Shown here in pieces: positions 47,756 to 56,916 of a stretch of DNA of 64,000 bases. Source of the stretch: Hymenobacter taeanensis (GTDB lineage: Bacteria; Bacteroidota; Bacteroidia; Cytophagales; Hymenobacteraceae); NCBI RefSeq assembly GCF_013137895.1, contig NZ_CP053538.1, positions 1,301,501 through 1,365,500 on the forward strand, given 5' to 3'. The notes under the pieces were generated by a model. That model was given only the letters and a program-made list of their open reading frames with translations. It did not search any database and was not told the origin of the DNA. A program made the position numbers and the translations under genes. Each line of letters opens with the position of its first letter. The stretch's first letter is position 1.

Positions 47756-48430
47756 CTATTTAGCCTTATTAGGCATGGTACCGATGATGTGGTCCCAGAG
47801 GGTGCTGGATACGCCGAAGGCAATTTCATCTTGGCGGTAATGGTGCTGGGCGTGGTGCGTCCACCACACTTTCAAAAAGTTCTTTGGTGGCGCGTACACG
47901 TGAATGGCATAGTGCACAAACAGATACAGCGCGTACCCGAATACAAAGCCCGCCAGAATACCGAATACAGCGTTACCAAATGTGAACCGGAAAATGAAGA
48001 ACAGCAGCGAAGCTACAAATACCGTGACAATGGGTGGCATGGCCAGGCGTGTCTTGTCCTTGGGAAACTCGTGGTGCACGCCGTGCATGGTGTACTGAAA
48101 CTTGATACGGCCGGGCGAAGTAGCCGGAATATGGTACAGGTAGCGGTGCATTACATACTCCACAAACGTGAACATAAACCAGCCCAACAGAAACAAGCCA
48201 AACGCCGAAATACCCGTTATAAAACCTCGCGTGATGCCATAATACAAGCTCACGAAGGCAGTAATTATAAAGATAGAAGTCGGCAGCGCAATATGCGTGT
48301 GAGACAACCGCTCCAACACTGGGTTTTTAAACAGCTGCGCCGAGCCCTTGTGCTTGGGCTTGATGGCATCAGGCGTTTTAACCGGTGTTACTTTTACTTC
48401 AGGTTCAGAAGCTTCGGAAGTGGAGTTCAT
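47756..48430 (-). CDS. Fatty acid hydroxylase / sterol desaturase-family protein
   Basis: 224 residues from the Met at 48428-48430 (MNSTSEASE). Four membrane helices; the family's three His clusters are present: HRYLYH, HGVHHEFP and HHAQHHYRQDEIAFGVS. The di-iron enzyme hydroxylates or desaturates fatty acyl, sphingoid or sterol/carotenoid-like lipids. In this phylum, 2- or 3-hydroxylation of sphingolipids or fatty acids is plausible. A TATTTTTG -7 box is 24 bases upstream. Confidence 0.9.
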   Translation of the reverse strand: MNSTSEASEPEVKVTPVKTPDAIKPKHKGSAQLFKNPVLERLSHTHIALPTSIFIITAFVSLYYGITRGFITGISAFGLFLLGWFMFTFVEYVMHRYLYHIPATSPGRIKFQYTMHGVHHEFPKDKTRLAMPPIVTVFVASLLFFIFRFTFGNAVFGILAGFVFGYALYLFVHYAIHVYAPPKNFLKVWWTHHAQHHYRQDEIAFGVSSTLWDHIIGTMPNKAK

Positions 48431-48454
48431 ACCAAGGCAGAAATGATGAGTACG

Positions 48455-48462
48455 CAAAAATA
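48455..48462 (-). promoter_or_regulatory. -7 box TATTTTTG for the hydroxylase gene
   Basis: TAnnTTTG match on the minus strand, 24 bases before the start; it favours the downstream Met as start, since the upstream Met would overlap the box. Confidence 0.5.
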
Positions 48463-48502
48463 GTCATGCTTGCGCAAACGCCGGTCCAGAACCCTAGAAG
48501 AA

Positions 48503-49024
48503 CTAGACGGCGGCGTTGAAACGCTCTATTAACTGCTGCACAGCCTCTACCGAGCAGGCTGAGGCCGCGCAACGAAGCGGCGCGCGGTCGTAGAACTGTT
48601 GGCGGGCGGCCAAGGTTTCAGTTAATCGTGTTTCTAGGGCTGTTGCATCGGGTAGCGCCGCCAACAACGGGCGGCTTGCGGCCTGCTGTTGCACCCGCCG
48701 CACCAGCTCCGGAATGGGCACCGCCAGGTATAAGGCCAGGCCAGTTTCGAGGAGCAATTCCAGGTTCTGATGGAAGCAGGGAGTACCGCCCCCGGTTGCT
48801 AGCACCAAGTTGGGCAACTCAGCAACCAGGTCGCGCAGCACGGCGGCCTCCCGCTCCCGGAAGTAGGCCTCTCCATCCTGCAAGAAAATATCCGGAATGC
48901 TACGCTGCTCGCGGCGAACAATTTCCTGATCCAAGTCGCGGAACGGCACTTCGTAAGCCGTTGCCAGGCCCCGGCCCAGAGTAGTTTTACCCGCGCCGGG
49001 CATGCCAATCAGGTAAAGGCGCAT
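48503..49024 (-). CDS. aroK: Shikimate kinase
   Basis: 173 residues. Phosphorylates shikimate at the 3-position in aromatic amino acid synthesis. Walker A GMPGAGKT (residues 7-14), the shikimate-binding FRDLDQEIV (Asp30, Asp32), the GGGTP turn, and the R-rich lid (RRVQQQAASRPLL) are all seen. Size normal. Confidence 0.95.
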   Translation of the reverse strand: MRLYLIGMPGAGKTTLGRGLATAYEVPFRDLDQEIVRREQRSIPDIFLQDGEAYFREREAAVLRDLVAELPNLVLATGGGTPCFHQNLELLLETGLALYLAVPIPELVRRVQQQAASRPLLAALPDATALETRLTETLAARQQFYDRAPLRCAASACSVEAVQQLIERFNAAV

Positions 49025-49029
49025 TGGTG

Positions 49030-49205
49030 AAAGGGTGAGGAGGTGATAAGCAATGAGGTAACAGGTGAGGAGGTGACAGGCTTAGAGGTTCGTAGCAGGG
49101 TGGGGTATTCATGCTGAGCGGTTCACGCACCGCTAGGCGGCGCCTCACAGGTCTTTTTGCTTCTGCTAACCTGTTACCTCATCACCCTTCACCTCATTAC
49201 TTCAT
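49030..49205. repeat. Intergenic inverted repeats between aroK and the ABC permease
   Basis: GAGGTGATAAG...CAATGAGGTAACAGGTG near 49038-49070 has a degenerate reverse counterpart at about 49168-49200 (CTGTTACCTCATCACC...CACCTCATTAC). A CATGCTGAGCGG half-element at 49109 and CCGCTAGGCGGCG hairpin are inside. Looks like nested degenerate repeats. Confidence 0.6.
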
Positions 49206-49213
49206 CCCCTAAT

Positions 49214-50278
49214 TTATCCCAGCTTCACGCGGGGGTCAATAAAGGCGTATAGCACGTCTACCACAATGTTCACCAGCACAAAGAGGGCGGCAATAAAGAT
49301 AGTAGCGCCCATCACCACGGGGAAATCGAGGTTCTCCACGGCGCGCAGGGTAACGGTGCCTAGGCCCTTCCAGTTGAAGATATATTCAATAAAGAACGCG
49401 CCCGCCATCAGCGAAGCCAGCCACCCCGACACCGCCGTAATTACCGGATTCAGGGCGTTCTTCAAAGCATGGCCTACCACTGTGCGGTAGCCCGATAGGC
49501 CCTTGGCCCGCGCCGTCCGGATGTAGTCTTGGCTCATTACATCAAGCATCGAGGAGCGGGTGAGCTGCACAATAACCGCCAGCGGCCTAATGCCCAGCGC
49601 AAAGGCCGGCAGCAGCAGATTGCGCAGCACTAAGTGGCGCCCGGTAAACGGATCGGTTTCGTAGAGTTGGCCCGTGAGATTGAGGCCAGTCCAGGAACTC
49701 CAGTAGAACCCGAAGGTGATGGCAATGAGGATGCCCGCCACGAAAGAAGGTACCGAAATACCCAGTACTGAGGTAGATACCAGCAGCCGATCAAGCCAGG
49801 AATGAGGCTTCAGGGCGGCCACAATACCTAGCGCAATGCCTAGTACAGCCGCAATAAACATAGCCGCCAAGGCCAGCCAGAGCGTACCGGTAAAGTGATC
49901 AAGCAAAATGCTGAGCACCTCTTTATTGCTTTGGAAAGACCGGCGCAGGTAAGGCGTTTTGAGTACTAGCGCTTTCTGGCCCAGCGGCAGCAGCGTAACG
50001 CCGCCATACTTAGCCACACCTGCCGAGTCGCGGGGGTGCAGGCCTAGCGGCGACACATCGTTGAGGTAGCCAGCCAACTGCGCGGGCAGGGGCTGATCGA
50101 GACCGAGGTCGGCGGCAATGGCAGCGCGGGTGGCGGCGTCGGAGCGCTGACCGGCCAGCAGGGCTACCGGGTCGCCGGGCAGCACGTTGAACAGGAAGAA
50201 GACCGTGAGGGCCACCCCCACCAGTACCAATGCCCCCTGCCAAAGGCGGCGCAGCACAAACCCTAGTATCCGGCTCAC
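49214..50278 (-). CDS. Peptide/nickel-type ABC transporter permease
   Basis: 354 residues. DppB/OppB-type inner-membrane permease: the N-terminal FVLRRLWQGALVLVGVALTVFFLFNVLPGDP motif, six predicted membrane segments, and the EAA-loop region YIRTARAKGLSGYRTVVGHALKNALNPVITAVSGWLASL. GTG start overlaps the DoxX gene stop by four bases, so the two are likely co-translated. The other components (second permease, ATPases, binding protein) are not next to it. Confidence 0.92.
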   Translation of the reverse strand: MSRILGFVLRRLWQGALVLVGVALTVFFLFNVLPGDPVALLAGQRSDAATRAAIAADLGLDQPLPAQLAGYLNDVSPLGLHPRDSAGVAKYGGVTLLPLGQKALVLKTPYLRRSFQSNKEVLSILLDHFTGTLWLALAAMFIAAVLGIALGIVAALKPHSWLDRLLVSTSVLGISVPSFVAGILIAITFGFYWSSWTGLNLTGQLYETDPFTGRHLVLRNLLLPAFALGIRPLAVIVQLTRSSMLDVMSQDYIRTARAKGLSGYRTVVGHALKNALNPVITAVSGWLASLMAGAFFIEYIFNWKGLGTVTLRAVENLDFPVVMGATIFIAALFVLVNIVVDVLYAFIDPRVKLG

Positions 50279-51381
50279 AGCTTCTCTTCCAAATCTCCCA
50301 GCGCGGGAATATCGTGGTAGTGGTATTTACCTTTCACTACGCCATTTTGCAGCAAGATCAGCCCGGGGTTAGAGCGAATCATTGACTTGAGTACGGTGGC
50401 ATCGGCGAAGTAGTAGGGTGCCGCCAAGTTTACATCGTGGCGGTAAGAGTCGAAGGCGGCGGGGCTGCTGCTGGTAATTACCAGCGGGGTAAGAGGCTTC
50501 TTCGACTTGGCCGCCGACTCCAGCAACTTGTTGATGTCTTTGAACCGGTCACGGTCGGCGGAAGTCACATCCTGCACTATCAGCACCAGCTTATTACCCT
50601 GCAGTACCTCCTGGGTGTGGTCCGTGCCTTCATCATCAAATACCGAGAAGTCTGTAATGACGGGCTTAGACGTGAGGGGGTTCAGCACTTCCATGCTCTT
50701 GTACTTCCAGGTTGAGTCAGTGGGGTACTCTGAGAACGTCTTGGTTTCGCCGTTGCGCTCCATCACGTACTGGTACTTGGCCGGCTCCTGGGGCTTCATG
50801 AGCTTGCCAATGTCGTTACCTACCTTGTAAGGCAGGAAATCAAAGTACGGCAGGTGACCTAGGGCCCGCACGCCAATACCAATGGCTACTGCCGAGGCAA
50901 TGGTAATGTACATGACCCCCAGCGTGCCCTTCGCAAACACCCGGCGCAAATAGCGCTGATTGAGGAACACCACAGCCCACAACATCAGCAGGAACAAGTC
51001 CTTGGTGAAGGAGGTCCAGGGGGTGAGCTTGATAAAGTCGCCGAAGCAGCCGCAGTCCGTCACTTTATTGAAGTAGGCGGAGTAAAAGGTAAGGAAGCCG
51101 AAGAAAACCAACAGGCCTAGCAGCGTCCAGAGCACCTGGCGCAGCATCCAGCGCAGCAGCAGGGCCACCCCCAGCACCACTTCCAGGGAGCTAAGTATAA
51201 TGCTCAGGGTGCGGGAGTGCGGAATAAAGACGTGGAAGAACGAGCCAATGTCTTTGCTGAACACCTCAAAATATTCTTCCAGCTTGAGGGCGGTTCCTAC
51301 CGGGTCATTCAGCTTTACCAGCCCCGAGAAGATAAATACAACCCCCAGCAGTAGCCAGCAAATACGGGTAATCTGTTTCAT
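50275..51381 (-). CDS. DoxX-family membrane protein with C-terminal thiol-like domain
   Basis: 368 residues from the Met at 51379-51381 (MKQITRICWLLLGVVFIFSG). The N-terminal 150 residues hold four DoxX-type membrane helices (IFSGLVKLNDPVGTALKLEEYF is the DoxX signature) with a CGCFGDF motif between helices. The C-terminal part, from about residue 215, is soluble (VLIVQDVTSADRDRFKDINKLLES..., SNPGLILLQNGVVKGKYHY), of a thioredoxin-like type without a CxxC. May shuttle redox equivalents at the inner membrane. The four-base overlap with the downstream permease suggests co-regulation. Confidence 0.82.
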   Translation of the reverse strand: MKQITRICWLLLGVVFIFSGLVKLNDPVGTALKLEEYFEVFSKDIGSFFHVFIPHSRTLSIILSSLEVVLGVALLLRWMLRQVLWTLLGLLVFFGFLTFYSAYFNKVTDCGCFGDFIKLTPWTSFTKDLFLLMLWAVVFLNQRYLRRVFAKGTLGVMYITIASAVAIGIGVRALGHLPYFDFLPYKVGNDIGKLMKPQEPAKYQYVMERNGETKTFSEYPTDSTWKYKSMEVLNPLTSKPVITDFSVFDDEGTDHTQEVLQGNKLVLIVQDVTSADRDRFKDINKLLESAAKSKKPLTPLVITSSSPAAFDSYRHDVNLAAPYYFADATVLKSMIRSNPGLILLQNGVVKGKYHYHDIPALGDLEEKL

Positions 51382-51561
51382 ATAGAACGTACTTCTTGAG
51401 GAGCTTAACGGCTTGATTCCATAAAGGTAACGGCATCCGGCTGGGTAGCTTCTGTGCAGCGCAGAACTGCCGCCCACCCACACGACACGCCTTGTTACGA
51501 GGCAAGGTGAGTTGCCGCCTTGAGGAAGACAAATATTTATACCTCGGCGTGCGCTAGGCCA

Positions 51562-52185
51562 CTAGGCTTTCACCTCCGCGAATCCCTTCTTAATCAAGAC
51601 AAATACGGCGTAGTTAAGCATGTCGCGGTAGTTGGCGTCCACGCCTTCCGACACGCGCGTGAGGCCGTGCAGGTCCTCAATTTGCTTGGTGCGGTGCAGC
51701 TTCATCAGAATGATATCCGTGATGCTCTCCACGCGCATCTGCCGCCACGCTTCGCCATAATCGTGGTTTTTGGCGAACAGCAAGCGGCGGTTTTCCTCTA
51801 CCTGCGCGTCATATGCTTGCGCTACCGCTTCGGGCTCCAGCTCAAGGGGAGCGTCGGGGGGCAGGCCTAGCTGCATGAGGGCAATGATGCAGTAGTTGAT
51901 AATGGCCACGAACTCCTCCTCTACCCCATCGGCCACCAACTGGGTGCCCTTCTCCTGAATGCTACGGATGCGCTGAGCCTTAATGTAAATCTGGTCGGTA
52001 ACGGAGGGCAGCCGCAGGATGCGCCACGCCGTGCCGTAGTCGTGGGTTTTGGCCAGAAACAGCCGGCGGCACTGCTCGATTACCCGGTCGTACTCGTGCT
52101 GGGTTTGATTCTCCAAGTTTTTCAGCCTAATTTGTTGGGAAACGGCATTTACTATTTTTCTGCCTCCTCCTGACACCGGACGCAT
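51562..52185 (-). CDS. DUF1599 protein, tandem repeat
   Basis: 207 residues. DUF1599 shows two homologous halves: KTHDYGTAWRILRLPSVTDQIYIKAQRIRSIQ and KNHDYGEAWRQMRVESITDIILMKLHRTKQI, each followed by a VxxGVExE..INYCI/LNYAV helix. The protein lies by folP in Bacteroidota. Function unknown. The start is uncertain: the first Met gives an extra basic head; a later GTG or TTG is possible. Confidence 0.85.
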   Translation of the reverse strand: MRPVSGGGRKIVNAVSQQIRLKNLENQTQHEYDRVIEQCRRLFLAKTHDYGTAWRILRLPSVTDQIYIKAQRIRSIQEKGTQLVADGVEEEFVAIINYCIIALMQLGLPPDAPLELEPEAVAQAYDAQVEENRRLLFAKNHDYGEAWRQMRVESITDIILMKLHRTKQIEDLHGLTRVSEGVDANYRDMLNYAVFVLIKKGFAEVKA

Positions 52186-52194
52186 CCAATCTGG

Positions 52195-52290
52195 TCAGCC
52201 CGAGTCGTTGCTACGGTAGCCGTTCCTAGATGGGAAGATCCGGCATCGCCGCTTCAGGCAGAGAAGGCTCAGGATGACAGAGAGAACAGC
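52195..52290. repeat. Degenerate intergenic repeat in the DUF1599-folP gap
   Basis: Contains GCTACGGTAGC, then CTCAGGATGACAGAGA, which is the half-arm often seen in the C/T-GTCAT..CTGAGC repeats of this window. The pattern argues for the folP start at 52310 rather than 52274. Confidence 0.5.
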
Positions 52291-52309
52291 TTCAATTTGC
52301 ATAGAAACC

Positions 52310-53191
52310 ATGCTCCAGGCCCCGCAAGATACGTGTTTTTCCCCCAGGCAAACCTTGCGTTGCCCTGGCGGGCGCGTGCTGGATTTGCGCCGTCCGCAGG
52401 TGATGGGCATCCTCAACCTGACCCCCGATTCGTTCTTTGCCGGCAACCGGATTGGGGCTGAAGAGGAGCTGCTACGCCGCGCCGAGCAGATGCTAGGCCA
52501 GGGGGCGGCCATCCTTGATTTGGGCGGCTACTCCTCGCGACCCGGCGCCGAAGACATCTCTGTTGACGAGGAGAAGCGCCGCCTGCTGCCCGCCGTGGCC
52601 GCCGTGCGCCGTGCCTTCCCTGAGGCGTTTATCTCCGTGGATACCTTCCGGGCCAGTGTAGCCGAAGAAGCCGTAGCCGCCGGCGCCGACATTCTTAACG
52701 ATATCAGTGGCGGCCAGCTCGACGCGGAGCTGCTGCCCACCGTGGGCCGCCTGCAGGTGCCCTACATTCTGATGCACATGCGGGGCACGCCCCAAACCAT
52801 GACCCAGCTCACGCACTACGACGATGACTTGGTTCTGGAGCTGGTGCGCTACTTCCGCGACAAGCTGACGGAGCTGCGGCGCCATGGCGTAACCGATGTG
52901 GTGCTGGACCCCGGCTTCGGGTTTGCCAAAACGCCCCAACAGGGCCACGAGCTGCTACGCCGCCTGCAGGAGCTGCAGGTATTAGGCCTGCCGGTGCTGG
53001 CGGGGCTATCAAGAAAAAGCATGGTATACAAGCCGCTAGGTCTCTCGGCTGATGCCGCACTGGCGGGCACCATTGCCGTCAATACACTGGCGCTGGTCAA
53101 CGGGGCGCGTATTTTGCGCGTACATGATGTAGCGGAGGCTGTGCAAACTGTGCAGCTCGTCTCCAACACTTACCCCCCCTTCTCCCCGTGA
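52310..53191 (+). CDS. folP: Dihydropteroate synthase
   Basis: 293 residues from the Met at 52310. Condenses p-aminobenzoate with dihydropterin pyrophosphate in folate synthesis; sulfonamide target. Motifs: MGILNLTPDSFFAG, LDLGGYSSRPGAE, ISVDTFRASVAEEA, NDISGG, LMHMRGTPQTM, DPGFGFAKT, and GLSRKSM. Its TGA overlaps the GTG of cdaA by four bases, so the two are coupled. Confidence 0.96.
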   Translation: MLQAPQDTCFSPRQTLRCPGGRVLDLRRPQVMGILNLTPDSFFAGNRIGAEEELLRRAEQMLGQGAAILDLGGYSSRPGAEDISVDEEKRRLLPAVAAVRRAFPEAFISVDTFRASVAEEAVAAGADILNDISGGQLDAELLPTVGRLQVPYILMHMRGTPQTMTQLTHYDDDLVLELVRYFRDKLTELRRHGVTDVVLDPGFGFAKTPQQGHELLRRLQELQVLGLPVLAGLSRKSMVYKPLGLSADAALAGTIAVNTLALVNGARILRVHDVAEAVQTVQLVSNTYPPFSP

Positions 53192-54027
53192 TTGGCTCCT
53201 TCACCGTCGGCTTCCTGCGCATTGGCTGGGTAGACGTCATCGACGTGCTGCTGGTCACGGTGCTGTTTTATCAGCTCTACAAGCTGCTGACGGGAAGCGT
53301 GGCGCTGAAGATTTTCCTGGGCTTCATGTCTATTTACCTGCTCTATCTGGTGGTGAAAGCCACCGGTATGGAGTTGCTGACCAGCATTCTAGGCCAGTTC
53401 ATGAGCGTGGGGGTGCTAGCGGGCATTATCCTGTTTCAGCAGGAAATCAGGCGGTTTCTGCTCACCATCGGTAAGGCCACGGCTCTGGACCGAGTTCGGG
53501 TATTTCCGTGGCGGCGCGAGGCGGCTTCGGAGCGCATGAACATCACCCCATTCGTGGAAGCCGCTAAGAGCTTGGCGGGCAAGCAAACTGGGGCGCTTAT
53601 CGCCTTCGCCATGGCCTCCGACCTGAAGTTCTTCGCCGACTCCGGCGACCTGATTGATGCCACCGTGAGCAAGCGCCTGCTCATGAGCATCTTCAACAAA
53701 ACCAGCCCCCTCCACGACGGCGCCGTTATCATCACCCGCGGCCGCATTCAAGCCGCCCGCTGCATTTTGCCCGTCAGCGAAAACCCCGATGTGCCCGCTT
53801 CCATGGGCCTGCGCCACCGCGCCGCCATCGGCCTCACCGAAGTAACGGATGCCATTGTACTGGTAGTAAGCGAAGAAACCGGCCAGATTTCGCTGGTGCG
53901 CGGCGGCGAAGTCTTCCGCAACCTGGCCTCCGCCGACCTACGCGCCCGCCTCAACGAGTTCCTCTTCGACGTAGCCCCCAAGCCGACCGCCTCAACGGGT
54001 TCTACGGCAGCGGAAGTAGCAGCGTAA
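53188..54027 (+). CDS. cdaA: Diadenylate cyclase CdaA
   Basis: 279 residues, GTG start overlapping the folP stop. Three N-terminal membrane helices (VDVIDVLLVTVLFYQLYKLL and beyond), then the DAC domain with the catalytic DGA (177-179, LHDGAVII) and RHR (209-211, GLRHRAAIGL). Makes c-di-AMP, which regulates potassium uptake, turgor and wall homeostasis. The folP-cdaA coupling is common in Bacteroidota. Confidence 0.95.
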   Translation: MIGSFTVGFLRIGWVDVIDVLLVTVLFYQLYKLLTGSVALKIFLGFMSIYLLYLVVKATGMELLTSILGQFMSVGVLAGIILFQQEIRRFLLTIGKATALDRVRVFPWRREAASERMNITPFVEAAKSLAGKQTGALIAFAMASDLKFFADSGDLIDATVSKRLLMSIFNKTSPLHDGAVIITRGRIQAARCILPVSENPDVPASMGLRHRAAIGLTEVTDAIVLVVSEETGQISLVRGGEVFRNLASADLRARLNEFLFDVAPKPTASTGSTAAEVAA

Positions 54028-54055
54028 TAGGTACAACCTATCATTTTATAACTGC

Positions 54056-54094
54056 AAAAAGCGCGTCATCCTGACGAAGGATGACGCGCTTTTT
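54056..54094. terminator. Terminator after cdaA
   Basis: AAAAAGCGCGTCATCC / GGATGACGCGCTTTTT stem with a loop of about seven bases. Confidence 0.9.
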
Positions 54095-54134
54095 ATAGTT
54101 GGAGCTTATGTGTTCTAGGCCACTTTTTATTGCC

Positions 54135-55382
54135 TCATGGGGTGTTTATTACCACCTGGCCAGCTTCGGGCTGTTGGGCGCTGCGGTCTTTGAGCGTGCC
54201 TAGCTCGCGGCCTACTTCGATAAAGGCGTTGATGGCCTTGTCGAGGTGCTCGCGGGTGTGGGCGGCGGAGAGCTGCACCCGGATGCGGGCCTGGCCTTTG
54301 GGCACCACGGGGTAGTAGAACCCTACTACATAGATGCCTTTGTCGAGCATTTTGGCGGCAAACTCCTGGGCCAGCTTGGCATCGTAGAGCATTACCGGCA
54401 CAATGGGGTGCTCACCGGGCTTGATGTCGAAGCCGGCGGCGGTCATTTTCTCGCGGAAGTACTTAGTATTTTCCTCCAACCGGTCGCGCAGCTCGGTACT
54501 TTCCGTGAGCAGCTCCAGCACCCGCAGGCTGGCGCCCACAATGGCCGGGGCCAGCGTGTTGGAGAACAGATACGGGCGGCTGCGCTGACGCAGCATGTCA
54601 ATGATTTCCTTGCGGCCCGAGGTGAAACCACCCATAGCGCCGCCCAGGGCTTTGCCCAGCGTGCCGGTGATGATATCCACCCGGCCCAGTACGTTGCGGT
54701 ACTCGTGGGTACCGCGGCCGGTCTTGCCCAGGAAGCCCATGGAGTGGCACTCATCAATCATTACCAAAGCTTGGTACTTATCGGCCAGGTCACAGATTTT
54801 GTCAAGCTGCGCGATGGTGCCGTCCATGGAAAACGAGCCATCGGTGACGATGATGCGGTGGCGTGTGCCTTTGGCCTGGGCATCCTGGAGCTGCTTTTCC
54901 AGATCGGCCATGTCGTTGTGGGCGTAGCGGTAGCGCTGGGCTTTGCAGAGGCGCACGCCATCAATGATGGAAGCGTGGTTAAGCGCATCACTAATAATAG
55001 CGTCCTGCTCACTGAACAAGGGCTCAAACACGCCGCCGTTGGCGTCGAAGGCTGCCGCGTACAGAATAGTATCCTCGGTGCCTAGGAACTCGGCCAGCTT
55101 AGCTTCCAGCTCTTTGTGAATATCCTGGGTGCCGCAGATGAAGCGCACCGACGACATGCCATAACCGTGAGTATCAATGGCTTCTTTGGCAGCTTTTACC
55201 ACCTCGGGGTGCGAGGAGAGGCCTAGGTAGTTGTTGGCGCAGAAGTTCAGCACCTCACCGGCCTCGGTGGTTTCAATTTCCGCGCCCTGGGGCGAGGTAA
55301 TGATGCGCTCCTTTTTATAAAGACCGGCTTCCTTAATTTCCTGGAGCTGCTGCTCAAGATCGGGCTGGAGGGTGGCGTACAT
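54135..55382 (-). CDS. kbl: Glycine C-acetyltransferase (2-amino-3-ketobutyrate CoA ligase)
   Basis: 415 residues from the Met at 55380-55382 ([21 protein letters not shown]). PLP enzyme that cleaves 2-amino-3-ketobutyrate with CoA into glycine and acetyl-Co[67 protein letters not shown], and the PLP Lys244 in [14 protein letters not shown] are all there. It completes threonine breakdown with the tdh at 60.3 kb. Confidence 0.97.
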   Translation of the reverse strand: MYATLQPDLEQQLQEIKEAGLYKKERIITSPQGAEIETTEAGEVLNFCANNYLGLSSHPEVVKAAKEAIDTHGYGMSSVRFICGTQDIHKELEAKLAEFLGTEDTILYAAAFDANGGVFEPLFSEQDAIISDALNHASIIDGVRLCKAQRYRYAHNDMADLEKQLQDAQAKGTRHRIIVTDGSFSMDGTIAQLDKICDLADKYQALVMIDECHSMGFLGKTGRGTHEYRNVLGRVDIITGTLGKALGGAMGGFTSGRKEIIDMLRQRSRPYLFSNTLAPAIVGASLRVLELLTESTELRDRLEENTKYFREKMTAAGFDIKPGEHPIVPVMLYDAKLAQEFAAKMLDKGIYVVGFYYPVVPKGQARIRVQLSAAHTREHLDKAINAFIEVGRELGTLKDRSAQQPEAGQVVINTP

Positions 55383-55442
55383 AGAGGTGAGGTGGTAAAG
55401 TAGTAAACGCGTGAGTGGGATGGGAAAGTAAAAGTACGGCAT

Positions 55443-55499
55443 CCCGCAAAAAAGAACGGACTTTATCCTGTTGGGATAAAGTCCGTTCTTTTTTGCGGG
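55443..55499. terminator. 26-bp perfect inverted repeat, terminator of the hydrolase gene
   Basis: Arms 55443-55468 and 55474-55499 are exact reverse complements with a five-base loop; six T (or A) lie inside the outer stem. Between hydrolase stop and kbl promoter region. Confidence 0.85.
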
Positions 55500-55582
55500 T
55501 TAAACTACTTATGGCGCGGCAGAGTTTCCGGAGGCTCCTCTCCCAGGCACGGGTAGCACCCTGGTTCAGCCGCGCAGCCGGC

Positions 55583-56788
55583 TTACCGCTGCCGCACCCA
55601 CTCGCGGATAGTAGACAGCGCGATGTAGGAAAAAATGGGTTGAGGCGTGTTTTCCACTACGGGCCAGTGTGCTTCGGGCGCCTGAAACAAGTGGTTTACG
55701 CCTTCAAACTTCTGCACCGTAACTGCGTGGTTGGCTTTCAGCCCTTTCTCTAGCAGCGTGAGGTTGGCAGGAGCTACCTCTTCATCGTCGAGACCCTGCA
55801 GCAAGAGCACGGGGCATTTTACATTGCTCAGGTACTGCTGCGGATCGAAGTTCAGATAGTTGCGGTACCAGGCAGTGGTCCGGCGGGCGGCCAGGGCCCG
55901 GGCCTGCCCTGGATCGAGCTGGTCATTATCCTGGCGCATCATATTAGCTAAAATAGCCTGCACCTGGGCGTTATCGGGGTTCTGGCGCACAATTTCCAAC
56001 ATGGCATGCTCGCGCGCTAAGGCTTTAGCCAAGGCATTCTGGGCTTCCGTTTTTTGGTTTAGCTGGTACTTAGCCAGAGCAGTTTCTACCTGAGCGGCAT
56101 TGGCACCCGAGGCCCGCATACTAGCTACTTGCTGCTCAAGCGCCTGCTGAGCCAGCAGGCGGCGTTTCCCCAGGGTTTGAGATGTATCAGCGGAGGAAAG
56201 CATACGCTGAGCGGCCTGCTGCTGCGTCAGGAGCTCACGCCCTAGCTGCCCTGAGGCCGCCAGCGTTACTACGTATGCCGGAGACATTGGCTGGGCCGCG
56301 GCCAGCAGGCCCACGTTGCCCCCTTCACCATGGCCAATCAGGCCAACGCGCGCGGCGGAGATTTCGGGCCGTGTACGAAGGTAAAGCATAGCAGCTTGCA
56401 CATCCTTCACGCGGTCGAGGGTAGTAGTGGCATTATTGTCGCCCTCTGACTTCCCTACGCCCCGGTCATCAAACCGCAGCACCGCAATGCCCTGCTCACT
56501 TAAGTGCTCAGCCAGTAGCCGCAGTGGCTGAAAACCGCGCACGTTACCGTCGCGGTTCTGTGCACCCATATCAGAGATAAGTACAACTGCGGGGAATGGG
56601 CCGGTACCTTGCGGAACGGTTAGCGTACCAGCCAGCTGCAGCTTATCAATTGCATTCGGAAAAGTTACTTCCTCGGTGCCATATAGGGCACTCTGTTCTA
56701 CTGGCGCGGCCCCAGATCCAGCGTGAGCCTGCATCATGGCAGCCAGCATCAGCCAGCCGCCCAGCAAAGCAGAACGAAAAAACGACAT
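55583..56788 (-). CDS. Secreted alpha/beta hydrolase lacking the usual Ser nucleophile
   Basis: 401 residues. Signal peptide (LLGGWLMLAAMMQAHA). Alpha/beta hydrolase fold: LTVPQGTGPFPAVVLISD, VLRFDDRGVGKSEG, RVGLIGHGEGGNVGLLAAA, a helical insert of about 110 residues rich in Gln/Ala, then the acid LLQGLDDEEVAPANL and the His in GVNHLFQAPE. The nucleophile elbow reads G-H-G-E-G with Gly154, whereas this family has G-H-S-E-G. The codon is GGT, a one-base change from AGT. The catalytic acid and His are still in place. Confidence 0.8.
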   Translation of the reverse strand: MSFFRSALLGGWLMLAAMMQAHAGSGAAPVEQSALYGTEEVTFPNAIDKLQLAGTLTVPQGTGPFPAVVLISDMGAQNRDGNVRGFQPLRLLAEHLSEQGIAVLRFDDRGVGKSEGDNNATTTLDRVKDVQAAMLYLRTRPEISAARVGLIGHGEGGNVGLLAAAQPMSPAYVVTLAASGQLGRELLTQQQAAQRMLSSADTSQTLGKRRLLAQQALEQQVASMRASGANAAQVETALAKYQLNQKTEAQNALAKALAREHAMLEIVRQNPDNAQVQAILANMMRQDNDQLDPGQARALAARRTTAWYRNYLNFDPQQYLSNVKCPVLLLQGLDDEEVAPANLTLLEKGLKANHAVTVQKFEGVNHLFQAPEAHWPVVENTPQPIFSYIALSTIREWVRQR

Positions 56789-56835
56789 AAATTATAGAAA
56801 ACAGGTGGGTAAAAGCCAGAGACAGAATTCGGAGA

Positions 56836-56843
56836 CAAAGGTA
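56836..56843 (-). promoter_or_regulatory. -7 box TACCTTTG for the hydrolase gene
   Basis: TAnnTTTG match on the minus strand, 47 bases before the start at 56788. Confidence 0.5.
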
Positions 56844-56916
56844 AAGTATAATTTCTACCCTGCGGGAAGAACTTCTACTCATGCGCTCAGAACTAGGCCA
56901 GTCTCTGACAATTAAC

